Of a stretch of 64,000 bases of DNA, positions 16,695 through 25,115 are shown in pieces. The stretch is from Janthinobacterium sp. PC23-8 (GTDB lineage: Bacteria; Pseudomonadota; Gammaproteobacteria; Burkholderiales; Burkholderiaceae_D), in contig NZ_NJGY01000004.1 in NCBI RefSeq assembly GCF_002250505.1, positions 59,453 to 123,452 of the forward strand, in the 5' to 3' direction. Both the position numbers and the translations under genes were made by a program. The notes under the pieces are model-generated. The model worked only from the letters and a program-made list of their open reading frames with translations. It did not search any database and was not told the origin of the DNA. Each line of letters begins with the position of its first letter. Positions within the stretch are counted from its first letter, which is position 1.

Positions 16695-17903
16695 TTAGAC
16701 GCGTTCGATGATGGTGGCCGTCGCTTGGCCAATTGCTGCGCACAGGGTGATGACGGCAGTGTTGCGATCGCGGCGCTCGAGCTCATCGAGTACCGTCCCG
16801 AGTATCATTGCACCGGTGGCCCCAAGCGGATGCCCCATCGCGATCGCGCCGCCATTGACATTGACGCGGTCATGCGGCAGATCCAGCGCCCGCATATAGC
16901 GCAATACGACGGAAGAAAACGCCTCGTTGATTTCGAACAGGTCGATGTCATTGATCGACATGCCCGCGTTCCTGAGCGCCTTCAGCGTGGCCGGCGCGGG
17001 GCCCGTCAGCATCACCGTCGGATCACTGCCGATAGAGGCAAACGAGACAATTCTGGCGCGTGGCTTGAGGCCCGCCATCTGGCCGAATTCTTTGGACCCC
17101 ACCAGGATCGCGGCGGCACCATCGACGATGCCGCTCGAAGAACCCGGCGTATGCCAGTGCCTGACCGCTTCGATCTGTGGATACCGTTGCAGGGCGACTG
17201 CGTCAAAGCCGCCCTGCTCGCCCATCACGTCGAAGGCGGGCTTGAGCGCCGCCAGACTCTCCGCAGTGGCGTCCGGACGAGGATACTCGTCGCGCGCCAG
17301 CACCACCTGTCCCAGCATGTCACGCACCGGCAACACGGACCGGTCGAAGCGCCCTTGCGCCCAGGCGAGCGCAGTGCGTTGCTGGCTGGCCAGGGCGTAG
17401 CCATCGAGCTGCGCACGCGTGTAGCCGTCCAGCGTGGCCAGCAGATCGGCTGACACCCCGGTCGGATTGAAATATGACTTCCAGATCGCCTGCGGATCGT
17501 TGGTCCACGCGCCCCCGCCCGACATCGGCGGCACCCTGGACATCGACTCCACGCCGCCAGCGACGATCGCCTGCGCCTGCCCCATGGCGATTTGGGCCGC
17601 CGCGAGATTGACCGCTTCGAGACCGGACGCGCAAAACCGGTCGATCTGCAAGCCCGTAACGCGTTCGTCGAAATTGGCCATGATCGCGGCCATGCGCGCA
17701 ATATCGGCGCCTTGCTCGCCCACCGGACTGACGCAGCCGAGGATCACGTCGTCAACCAGCCCGGTATCGAACCGGTTGCGGTCGCGGATTGCGGCCAGTG
17801 TTTGCGCCGCCAATTGAACCGGCGTGATCTGGTGCAAGGCACCGTCCGGCCGGCCCTTCCCGCGTGGCGTGCGCACGTGATCGTAAATGAATGCTTCCTT
17901 CAC
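16695..17903 (-). CDS. Acetyl-CoA C-acyltransferase (thiolase)
   Basis: A 402-residue thiolase. The nucleophile is Cys91 in DRFCASGLEAVNL, and the His motif is [18 protein letters not shown] near residue 350. The final motif, usually CxGGGxG around the second catalytic Cys, reads ITLCAAIGQATA. The Cys is kept but the glycines around it are replaced, unlike the paralogue at 38419. It would cleave 3-ketoacyl-CoA with CoA. The start is a GTG at 17903 preceded by GGGAGG at good spacing, giving MKEAFIYDHVRTPRGKG. First gene of its operon; an operator-promoter lies at 17995-18023. Confidence 0.9.
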   Translation of the reverse strand: MKEAFIYDHVRTPRGKGRPDGALHQITPVQLAAQTLAAIRDRNRFDTGLVDDVILGCVSPVGEQGADIARMAAIMANFDERVTGLQIDRFCASGLEAVNLAAAQIAMGQAQAIVAGGVESMSRVPPMSGGGAWTNDPQAIWKSYFNPTGVSADLLATLDGYTRAQLDGYALASQQRTALAWAQGRFDRSVLPVRDMLGQVVLARDEYPRPDATAESLAALKPAFDVMGEQGGFDAVALQRYPQIEAVRHWHTPGSSSGIVDGAAAILVGSKEFGQMAGLKPRARIVSFASIGSDPTVMLTGPAPATLKALRNAGMSINDIDLFEINEAFSSVVLRYMRALDLPHDRVNVNGGAIAMGHPLGATGAMILGTVLDELERRDRNTAVITLCAAIGQATATIIERV

Positions 17904-17994
17904 TATTTCCTCCCTTTAGCAACGTCTCGGTTACTGTCTATGTGATGCGGAATGGATCGAATGCCGATTCACATCCGCCATCAATCCACCTTTT

Positions 17995-18023
17995 ATTATA
18001 CCGACGCGTCGGACTATTTATAA
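17995..18023 (-). promoter_or_regulatory. Promoter of the thiolase-fusion-ligase operon, containing the operator
   Basis: On the minus strand a perfect -10 TATAAT (18000-17995) lies 17 bases from a weak -35 TTATAA (18023-18018). The palindrome at 18001-18012 fills the spacer, so a bound repressor would block RNA polymerase. Confidence 0.5.
18001..18012. promoter_or_regulatory. TetR-type operator copy 1 (CCGACGCGTCGG)
   Basis: A perfect 12-base palindrome, identical to the copies at 29834 and 38252, in A/T-rich flanks. It is 97 bases before the GTG start of the thiolase gene (17903). Confidence 0.7.
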
Positions 18024-18127
18024 GTTACACCAACATCCGTGCCGCGTCAATCAACTCCTCAGGGCATCCGCCTCAGGCCGATTCCACCCGAGCCGGAATC
18101 GTGCTCGGCTTGCGACCGGACCCGGAC

Positions 18128-19264
18128 TTACAGGCTGCGGCCAATCAGCTCTTTCATGATTTCGCTGCTGCCGCCATACACGCGCTGCACGCGCGCATCG
18201 GCCCAGGCGCGCGTGATCGGGTATTCCCACATATATCCATATCCGCCATGCAACTGCACACACCGGTCGAGGGCGCGGAACTGCATCTCGGTAGTCCAGT
18301 ATTTGGCCATCGATGCCGTCGCCGCATCGAGTTTTTTCTCGAGCAGCAATTCGATGCAGCGATCGACGAACACCCGGCCCAGCTGCAACTCGGTCTTGAT
18401 ATCGGCCAGTGCATGGCTGACGGTCTGAAATTCGGCGATCGGACGCTGGAACGCCTTGCGCTCGCGCGTGTAGCGCAAGGTCCAATCAAGGGCCGCCTCG
18501 ACGGACGCGATCGCCAGGATCGAGATCTGCAGGCGTTCCCACGGCAGATCCTGCATCAGATACTGGAAGCCGCGTCCTTCTTCGCCCAGCAGATTGGCAG
18601 CGGGAACGCGCACGTTGTCAAAGAACAGTTCGGACGTGTCCTGGGCTTTCATCCCGGCTTTCTTGAGACGCTTGCCTTTTGTAAATCCAGGCATCGAGGT
18701 ATCGACCACGAACAGGCTGATGCCTTTCGAGCCCGCAGCCGGATCGGTCTTGGCGACCACGATCACCAGATCGGCATGCCAGCCGTTGGTGATGAAGGTC
18801 TTGGAACCATTCAAGATATAGCTGTCGCCGTCGCGTACTGCGGACGTGGTCACACCCTGCAGGTCGGAACCGGTGCCGGGCTCGCTCATCGCGATCGCAC
18901 TGATCATTTCGCCGGTTGCCATTTTCGGCAAATAGGTCGATTTGAGGTGCTCATTGCCATAATGAAGGAGATAAGGCGCGACGATTTCCGAATGCAAGGG
19001 GAAACCGAGGCCGGAGGCGCCGATCCGCGATTGCTCTTCCATCAGCACCACGCTGTGGAGGATATCGCCGCCGGCGCCACCGTATTGCTCCGGCATGCTG
19101 GCGCAAAGAAATCCCGCCGCGCCCGCCTTCAACCAGATGTCGCGATCGACATAACCCTGTTCCTCCCAGCGCTCGTGGTGTGGCGCGACTTCGGCTTGCA
19201 TGAAGTGGCGTGCGGTTTCACGCAGCATGTTGTGTTCTTCAGTAAATATCGTGCGTGGAATCAT
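18128..19264 (-). CDS. Acyl-CoA dehydrogenase, long-chain/isovaleryl-like
   Basis: The protein has 378 residues with the standard order: helical N-terminal domain, flavin-binding middle (AIAMSEPGTGSDLQG and NGSKTFITNG), then a helical C-terminal domain. The C-terminal motif is RVYGGSSEIMKELIGR: Gly sits where medium-chain enzymes have the catalytic Glu. Long-chain and isovaleryl enzymes share this and place the base in helix G, here probably the Glu in ASVEAALDWTLRY (inference from family knowledge). It forms the trans-2 double bond and passes electrons to ETF. It follows the hydratase gene by 104 bases. Confidence 0.9.
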   Translation of the reverse strand: MIPRTIFTEEHNMLRETARHFMQAEVAPHHERWEEQGYVDRDIWLKAGAAGFLCASMPEQYGGAGGDILHSVVLMEEQSRIGASGLGFPLHSEIVAPYLLHYGNEHLKSTYLPKMATGEMISAIAMSEPGTGSDLQGVTTSAVRDGDSYILNGSKTFITNGWHADLVIVVAKTDPAAGSKGISLFVVDTSMPGFTKGKRLKKAGMKAQDTSELFFDNVRVPAANLLGEEGRGFQYLMQDLPWERLQISILAIASVEAALDWTLRYTRERKAFQRPIAEFQTVSHALADIKTELQLGRVFVDRCIELLLEKKLDAATASMAKYWTTEMQFRALDRCVQLHGGYGYMWEYPITRAWADARVQRVYGGSSEIMKELIGRSL

Positions 19265-19368
19265 GTATCAGCTCCAGGTTTAACAATCGAACAAGCGTTC
19301 ACGCCATCGAACGGGGCAGGCAGCGCTGCGGCCGATGGATGCCGGCACCATCATTGCAAATGACGACT

Positions 19369-20130
19369 TCAGCGTCCCATCCAGACCGGCGCCCTCTTTT
19401 CGAGAAAGGCGCGCAGACCTTCCTGGACATCGTCACTTGCGGCGATGGCGGCGAGTGCGGCCGCCGTGACGTCCCAGCCATGGGCGTCGTTGACGGCAAG
19501 CAGGCCGTTCATCGCTCCCAGGCACGCCTGTACCGACAGCGGTGCGTTTGCCGCGATGCGGTGCGCCATCGCCAGGGCGCCGGCCAGCGAGTCGCCGGGT
19601 GGCGCCAGCACGTTGACCAGGCCGAGCGCGTGGGCGCGCACGGCATCCATCGGCTCGCCGGTGAGCACCAGTTCGCGGGCGATATTGGGCGGCAAGGCAT
19701 GCAAGGCGCGAAACAGCGCGCCGCAGGTCGGCAGCACACCGCGCACCACCTCGGGCAAGCCGAAGCGGGCGTTGTCCGCAGCAACGAGCAAATCGCACGC
19801 CAACACGATCTCCATGCCGCCGCCCAGCGCCGCACCCTCCACGGCCGCGATCAGCGGCTTGCGCCGGCGGCGCCGGATGATGCCGTACTCGCCGCCGCGC
19901 TCGGTAACGTAATCGCCACCCGAGGTGAGATCGCTGCCGGCACAGAATATCTTGTCGCCCCCCGTCAGCACGCCGACGAAGAGCTCGGGATCGTCCTCCA
20001 GGGTGTTGAAAGCGACGTCGAGTGCGTCGGCCAGCGCCCGGTCCACCGCGTTTCGCTTGTGTTCGCGCTGCATCGTGATCAGCAACACCCGGCCCTCGCG
20101 CCGCACCTGCACCAGGGCCTGCGGCGCCAT
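19369..20130 (-). CDS. Enoyl-CoA hydratase/isomerase family protein
   Basis: A crotonase-fold protein of about 253 residues with oxyanion-hole segments (IFCAGSDLTSGGD, EGAALGGGMEIVLACD) and GLPEVVRGVLPTCGALFRAL, which keeps the second catalytic Glu. An unusual run of four or five arginines (IIRRRRRKPLIAA) precedes the active-site helix. It probably hydrates or isomerises an unsaturated acyl-CoA made by the neighbouring dehydrogenase. ATG 20130 gives a normal N-terminus; ATG 20172 would overlap the nitroreductase by 16 bases and is also possible. A longer frame to 20682 is a shadow of that gene. Confidence 0.85.
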   Translation of the reverse strand: MAPQALVQVRREGRVLLITMQREHKRNAVDRALADALDVAFNTLEDDPELFVGVLTGGDKIFCAGSDLTSGGDYVTERGGEYGIIRRRRRKPLIAAVEGAALGGGMEIVLACDLLVAADNARFGLPEVVRGVLPTCGALFRALHALPPNIARELVLTGEPMDAVRAHALGLVNVLAPPGDSLAGALAMAHRIAANAPLSVQACLGAMNGLLAVNDAHGWDVTAAALAAIAASDDVQEGLRAFLEKRAPVWMGR

Positions 20131-20156
20131 GTCCGCGCCGCGCTCAACGAGCGGCT

Positions 20157-20846
20157 TCACGCGTCCACCCATCGAACGCTCTGTTCCAGGGTGGCGCGGG
20201 TCGTACGGAAACGATTGGCGGGATGCGCCGGATCTTCGTAGCCGAACGAGATGCCGCACACGATCTGGCGGTCCTCCGGAATCTCGAACCACTGGTGCAG
20301 GAACGGCGAGCGCATCGCGATCGCCGCCTGCGCGATACTGGCCACGCCAACGCTGCGCGCGGCCAGCATGAAGTTGTTGACATAGGCGCCGCAATCGACC
20401 GCGCCATAGGTGCCGAGCAAGGCCTCCGTGGTGATGAGCGCCATGTGCGGAGCGCCGAAGAACTTGAAGTTCTCCATGGTCTGCCGCATGGATGAGGCGC
20501 GGTCGTCCGCCGCGATGCCCAGACTGTCGTAGAGCTGCTTGCCGCATTCGCGCCGGCGCTCGCGATACACGCCGCGGTACTCGAGCGGCGGCGCAATATC
20601 CGAGCTGGCCTCGGCCTGCTCCAATTGCAGCGCCTGGCGCAGACGTTCGGTCGCTGTGGCGCCGGTCACGATGACCTGCCATGGCTGCGAGTTACACCAG
20701 GAAGGGGTGCGTTGGGCCAAGCCCAAAATCGCCTCGATGGTGCCGCGTTCCACCGGCCGGTCAAGGTAGCCGCGGCAGCTGTAACGTGCGTCCAGCACGG
20801 CTTCGAAAGTGAGCAAGGACGTTGGGGAGGAAGGTCTGTGTGTCAT
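20157..20846 (-). CDS. Nitroreductase family protein
   Basis: About 229 residues with the FMN-dependent nitroreductase fold: an N-terminal RYSCRGYLDRPV motif (FMN phosphate contacts), RTPSWCNSQPWQVIVTG (substrate/FMN loop) and a C-terminal CGISFGYEDPAHPANRFRT. Many members reduce quinones, enones or nitro groups with NAD(P)H; the substrate is unknown. It sits between a quinone-oxidoreductase-like gene and a hydratase gene, which suggests reduction of an intermediate double bond. The start could also be ATG 20855 or 20852; ribosome-binding sites are weak for all. Confidence 0.82.
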   Translation of the reverse strand: MTHRPSSPTSLLTFEAVLDARYSCRGYLDRPVERGTIEAILGLAQRTPSWCNSQPWQVIVTGATATERLRQALQLEQAEASSDIAPPLEYRGVYRERRRECGKQLYDSLGIAADDRASSMRQTMENFKFFGAPHMALITTEALLGTYGAVDCGAYVNNFMLAARSVGVASIAQAAIAMRSPFLHQWFEIPEDRQIVCGISFGYEDPAHPANRFRTTRATLEQSVRWVDA

Positions 20847-20916
20847 GGGCATCATCCGTAGCAGGAAAAGAAAACTGTCCGCGCAGGCGCGTTGCCGCAA
20901 GCGCGGACGGAGTGGT

Positions 20917-21885
20917 TCATGGGCACAGCAGAATCCGGCCGATGGTGTTGCGGTCCCGCACCCTGGCGGTCGCCTCGGCAAACTGCGCCAGCGGCAGCGC
21001 CGCAGCGACGCGCGGCCGGATCCTGGCGTCCCCGTGGAGCGCGGCGACTTCCTCCATCAGTGCGCTGGCCCGTGCCGGTTCGCGTGCTCCGAACTGCCGG
21101 ATGTCCACCCCGACCAGGGACGCGCCTTTCATGATCGCGAGGTTGCTGCGCAGCGCGCCGATCTGGCCCCCAGCGAAGCCGACCATCAAATGCCGGCCAC
21201 CCCAGCCAAGAGTGCGAAAGGCAGCATCGGTCATGTCGCCGCCGACGGTGTCGAAGACGACATCCACGCCGCCCGCAGCCAGCAACTTGACCTGATTCTT
21301 CCATTCAGGATCACCGGCGTCGACCACTTCATCGGCGCCGGATTCGAGCGCCGCCGTGCGCTTGAGCTCGCCAGACACGGCAGCGATCACCCGCGCGCCC
21401 AGCAGCTTGCCCAGCTGAACGGCTGCATGGCCGACACTGCCGGTGGCGCCCAGTACGAGCAGCGTCTCGCCGCGCTGCAGGTGGCCGCGCTCGCGCAGTC
21501 CATACAGGGCAGTGGCATACGGCACGTTGAGCACGGCGGCCTCCTCGATCGGCACGCTGGCGGCGACGCTGGTGAGCCCGGTTGGCGGCACGCAGGCATA
21601 CTGCGTCCACGCACCGATGGCGCCCGAACCGCTGACCCGGTCACCGACGGCGAACCTGCTGCCGACGCCGTCGCCCAGGGCGTCCACCACACCGGCAAAT
21701 TCACTGCCCGCAACAAACGGCAATGGCGGACGCAACTGATAGCCGCCGCCCGCCACCAGAAGGTCGACAAACGACACGCCACAGGCCTGCACCCGAACCC
21801 GGATCTCGCCAGGACCGGGGCTGAGCAGCGGCATCGTGTCGAGCCGTATGCCTTCATCGTAGTCATGAATTCGCAGTGCTTGCAT
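20917..21885 (-). CDS. Zinc-independent NADPH:quinone oxidoreductase / enoyl reductase (MDR family)
   Basis: A medium-chain dehydrogenase/reductase of 322 residues: GroES-like N-terminal part (PGPGEIRVRVQACGVSFVDL) and Rossmann part with LLVLGATGSVGHAAVQLGK for NADPH binding. The zinc-ligand residues of alcohol dehydrogenases are absent, as in the quinone oxidoreductase/zeta-crystallin group. It could reduce a quinone or an alpha,beta-unsaturated carbonyl group. The start is ATG 21885 with GAGAGA upstream. It is the first gene of a minus-strand operon (20917, 20157, 19369, 18128), divergent from the LuxR-type regulator gene. Confidence 0.87.
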   Translation of the reverse strand: MQALRIHDYDEGIRLDTMPLLSPGPGEIRVRVQACGVSFVDLLVAGGGYQLRPPLPFVAGSEFAGVVDALGDGVGSRFAVGDRVSGSGAIGAWTQYACVPPTGLTSVAASVPIEEAAVLNVPYATALYGLRERGHLQRGETLLVLGATGSVGHAAVQLGKLLGARVIAAVSGELKRTAALESGADEVVDAGDPEWKNQVKLLAAGGVDVVFDTVGGDMTDAAFRTLGWGGRHLMVGFAGGQIGALRSNLAIMKGASLVGVDIRQFGAREPARASALMEEVAALHGDARIRPRVAAALPLAQFAEATARVRDRNTIGRILLCP

Positions 21886-22134
21886 TTCTGATTCTCTCTC
21901 GTTGGTTGTGATGTTGTTGCGCAGCGTCTGAACATTTCCCGACCGATTGTGCTCCGGCATCGGCGCACTCGCATCGTCAAAATTGATGATTCGTCTTTCC
22001 TGGCGGTCGAAGATCATGCCGTCCGATATGTGCTGCCCCGGCTTTGCATGTGCAAGGTGTCTCAGTATTGCAGCGCTTTGCGTGTATCCTGTCAGGCATC
22101 GCGAATGCATTACTTGTTACTGTCAACCTGACCG

Positions 22135-24852
22135 ATGACTACTTCTTCCTGGAATTCCGCGCGCAAGGTTCTCGGCGCAAAACTGGCACCCCCGCCCGTC
22201 AACCCCGCGCAGGTCCTGCGCCAGGCGCTGATCAATCGCGTCTGCACCTCGCACACCACCAAGCTGGTGCTCATTCGTGCCCCCGCCGGCTTCGGCAAGA
22301 CGACGCTGATGGAACAATGCCGGCACAGCTTCGCCGCCATGGGCGTGGCGACCTCCTGGCTCAACCTCGACGGCTCGGACAACGACCCGCCACGCTTCCT
22401 GAATTGCTTGCGGGCCGCGATCGGCCAGTTGACGGGCGATGAACCGCTGCCCGATGCCACTGACGGAGCATCGGAACGCGCCGTGGGCGAAACCGCGCTC
22501 TCGGTGCTCGACAGCTTGACCAGCGGCGGCCATCCCTATGCGCTGTTTCTCGACGAATTCGAGCTGATACAGGATCCGACCGTGCTTGGGCTGGTACGCC
22601 AATTGATCGATCAGTTGCCCCCCCAGGGCCGGCTGGTGATCGGCTCGCGCATGAACCCGGATCTGCCGCTCAGCCGCTTGCGCGCACGAGGACAACTGTT
22701 CGAAATCGATGCCCAGCACTTGCGCTTTTCCCTTGAAGAAACCGCCGCCTTCTTTACCGGCAACCGGCAACTGGCGCTCAGTGCCGAGGATCTCGCACTG
22801 CTGCACCGGCGCACCGAAGGCTGGGTCGCCGCGCTCTGGCTCGCATCACTGGCATTGGAGCGGCAGCAGGACCGGCACGGCTTTATCGTTCGCTTCTCCG
22901 GCTCGCACGACACCATCGATGCTTACCTGACTGACAGCGTGCTGGCGCACCAGGCACCGCAGATCCGGCACTTCCTGTTGCGTACCAGCATACTCAAGCA
23001 GCTCAGTGTGCCGCTTTGCCAAGCCCTGGTACCGGAGGCCGACGCCGAAAGCCTGCTGGCTGAACTCCAGTCGGCCGACATCTTGTTGACACCGGTGGAA
23101 GGCGAGGAACGCTGGTACCGTTACCACAGCCTGTTCTCGGGCTTTCTGCAGGCGCACCTGAAGCGCGAGGCGCCGGAAGAACTGCCCCACCTGCATCGGG
23201 TCGCGTCGGCGTGGTACGCCGAGCAGCAGCGGCCGGTCCCTGCGATCGACCATGCCATGGCAGGGGAGGATTTCGCGCGCGCGTCCGAACTGCTCGAAGG
23301 CCATGCGCCACGCTTGTTGGCGGAAGGCCGCATGCGGCTGCTGGCACGCTGGTTCGTCGACATGCCGCCTGAACTGCTGCGGCTGCAGCCGCGACTGCAA
23401 GCCATCCAGCTGTGGGCGGTGGCCTACACGCGCGGCGCGCAGGAGGCCACTGCGCTGATGAGCAGTACCGGCCTTGAACACACCAGGGATCCAGCGCTGC
23501 AGTCTTATGTGTTGCCGCTGCGGATACTATTGCCGGCGATGATGGACCGGGTGGAAGATGCGCTGGCGGTTGGCCGGCAGTGCATTACCGAATTGCCCAC
23601 CGGGTCGGCGTTCACCGACGCGGTGCTGCTCAGCACCGTGGCCAGCATCTATGCCAACACGGGCGATTTCGACAACGCCCGCGCGTTGCTCGAAGTGGCA
23701 CGCCGCACGCACTGGGACAAGCTGACGGGGTTCACGGAAATGTATTCCGAATCGGTCGAAGGCGTGATCGACATGCAGCAAGGCCGCTTGCGCCAGGCGC
23801 GGGCACGCATGAAGATGGCTCTGGCGGCCAGCCTCAGGGCTGGCCGCAGCGAATCGAACGGCAATGCGTGGGCCGGCGTGCTGTATGCCTGCACCCTGTA
23901 CGAAGGCAATGAGCTCGATACCGTCGAACAGCTGCTACGCGCTTACGTGCCGCTGGTGTGTGATCTGGGCCTGGCCGATCTGGTGATTGTCGTCCACGTC
24001 ATGCAGGCACGCATTGCCTTCCAGCGCGGCGACGTGGACCGGGCATTTCAGACGCTCACCGATCTGGAATATCTGGGGCGCCGGCGCAAGCTGACGCGTA
24101 TCGTGGCCTGCGCCAAGCTGGAACGTTCCCGCGTGTTGTTGCTGCAAGGCCATGCGCAGGCGGCGCGTGAGGAACTCGACCGCGCCGAGGATGCGGCCTT
24201 GTGGGAACGCGTGGCCGGCAAGCGCATGTTCGCCAATGAGCTGGAGGACATGGCGATCGGGCGGCTGCGCTGGGAGGTCGCGGCCGGCGACGCCGCGAAG
24301 TGCCTGCCGCAGCTTGAGCACGCAATTGGCGAGGCCACCGCGACGTCGCACCATTTGCGCGGCCTGAAACTGCGCCTGCTGCAGGCTATGGCCCTGGTGC
24401 GCTCGGGCCAGCAACGGGCCAGCCACGCCGTGCTCGGCACGCTGCTCAGGCAGACCTGCAATGAAGGGTTCGTGCGCCTGATCGTCGACGAAGGTCCCGA
24501 TGCCGGCTTGCTACTGAGCAACTTCATGTCAGCGATGCGGAAAGACGACATTCGCCGCACCTCGCCCATTTTTTCCGAGTATCTGCAGCGCCTGCTGCAG
24601 GCCTTTGGCAGTCTGTCGCACCTTGAAACGGCCGCCGCTGAGGATACCCTGCCCCCGCAGGGACAGCTCTCGCGCAAGGAAATCAGCGTGCTGCAGCTCG
24701 TCGCCGATGGCTACTCCGACACCGCGATGGCGGAAAAGCTGTTCGTGTCGGCCAGCACCGTGCGTACGCACTTGCGCAGTATCTACGCCAAGCTGGCGGT
24801 CCACAGCCGCATGCAGGCGGTGCTGGAAGCGCGCCGCATCGGCGCCATCTGA
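22135..24852 (+). CDS. MalT-like LuxR-family ATP-dependent transcriptional regulator (LAL)
   Basis: The protein has 905 residues. An N-terminal STAND-type ATPase has Walker A APAGFGKTT (49-57) and Walker B LFLDE (about 137-141). A long array of helical TPR-like repeats makes up the middle, and a LuxR helix-turn-helix ends the protein (about 840-900, QLSRKEISVLQLVADGYSDT then VRTHLRSIYAKL). MalT and AlkS have this layout and activate transcription on binding a small ligand and ATP. It is divergent from the reductase operon and upstream of a ligase gene, so it is probably an activator of the pathway. No copy of the CCGWCGCGTCGG palindrome lies before it. Confidence 0.9.
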   Translation: MTTSSWNSARKVLGAKLAPPPVNPAQVLRQALINRVCTSHTTKLVLIRAPAGFGKTTLMEQCRHSFAAMGVATSWLNLDGSDNDPPRFLNCLRAAIGQLTGDEPLPDATDGASERAVGETALSVLDSLTSGGHPYALFLDEFELIQDPTVLGLVRQLIDQLPPQGRLVIGSRMNPDLPLSRLRARGQLFEIDAQHLRFSLEETAAFFTGNRQLALSAEDLALLHRRTEGWVAALWLASLALERQQDRHGFIVRFSGSHDTIDAYLTDSVLAHQAPQIRHFLLRTSILKQLSVPLCQALVPEADAESLLAELQSADILLTPVEGEERWYRYHSLFSGFLQAHLKREAPEELPHLHRVASAWYAEQQRPVPAIDHAMAGEDFARASELLEGHAPRLLAEGRMRLLARWFVDMPPELLRLQPRLQAIQLWAVAYTRGAQEATALMSSTGLEHTRDPALQSYVLPLRILLPAMMDRVEDALAVGRQCITELPTGSAFTDAVLLSTVASIYANTGDFDNARALLEVARRTHWDKLTGFTEMYSESVEGVIDMQQGRLRQARARMKMALAASLRAGRSESNGNAWAGVLYACTLYEGNELDTVEQLLRAYVPLVCDLGLADLVIVVHVMQARIAFQRGDVDRAFQTLTDLEYLGRRRKLTRIVACAKLERSRVLLLQGHAQAAREELDRAEDAALWERVAGKRMFANELEDMAIGRLRWEVAAGDAAKCLPQLEHAIGEATATSHHLRGLKLRLLQAMALVRSGQQRASHAVLGTLLRQTCNEGFVRLIVDEGPDAGLLLSNFMSAMRKDDIRRTSPIFSEYLQRLLQAFGSLSHLETAAAEDTLPPQGQLSRKEISVLQLVADGYSDTAMAEKLFVSASTVRTHLRSIYAKLAVHSRMQAVLEARRIGAI

Positions 24853-24930
24853 CTTGCCGCCCCCTCGCGGGCAAAAAAAACCTTCTGAAAAACCGTCCGA
24901 AACGTCGACTAATGTGTATTATATATTTAG

Positions 24931-24944
24931 ACCGTCGTGACGGT
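24931..24944. promoter_or_regulatory. TetR-type operator copy 2 (ACCGTCGTGACGGT)
   Basis: A perfect 14-base palindrome, ACCGTC-GT-GACGGT, in A/T-rich sequence (TATTATATATTTAG before, TTATAAATTAAAT after). It is 127 bases before the leader ORF and 168 before the ligase start at 25112. Confidence 0.6.
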
Positions 24945-25070
24945 TTATAAATTAAATACGCACAATGCATGATTACTTCGAAGCAGTCACGGCGGAGAAA
25001 TGCTCAAGGTGGGATTGCTGGCGCCCTGGCATGCCTGACCTTGGGTTTGCAAACACATCATGGAGGAGAT

Positions 25071-25115
25071 ATGTCGAATACCAGTCAAAGCCAGGTACAA
25101 GGAGCAAGCAGATGA
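25071..25115 (+). CDS. 14-codon leader ORF coupled to the acyl-CoA ligase gene
   Basis: ATG at 25071 opens MSNTSQSQVQGASR and a stop. GGAGGAG lies five bases upstream, the strongest ribosome-binding site in this stretch. The stop TGA overlaps the ligase start as ATGA (25112-25115), and the ligase's own AAGGAG lies inside this ORF. It may be a leader peptide that couples translation, or the tip of a deleted gene. No similarity to a known peptide is recognised. Confidence 0.45.
   Translation: MSNTSQSQVQGASR

Noticed and set aside
19369-20682. A 437-residue hydratase with an N-terminal extension
   Set aside because: The first 170 residues are Arg-rich and read through the nitroreductase gene in another frame. 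The crotonase domain starts only after 20172 or 20130.
24853-24890. Terminator after the MalT-like regulator gene
   Set aside because: A short stem is possible around 24855-24872, but it is followed by A rather than T on the plus strand, so it is not an intrinsic terminator for this gene.
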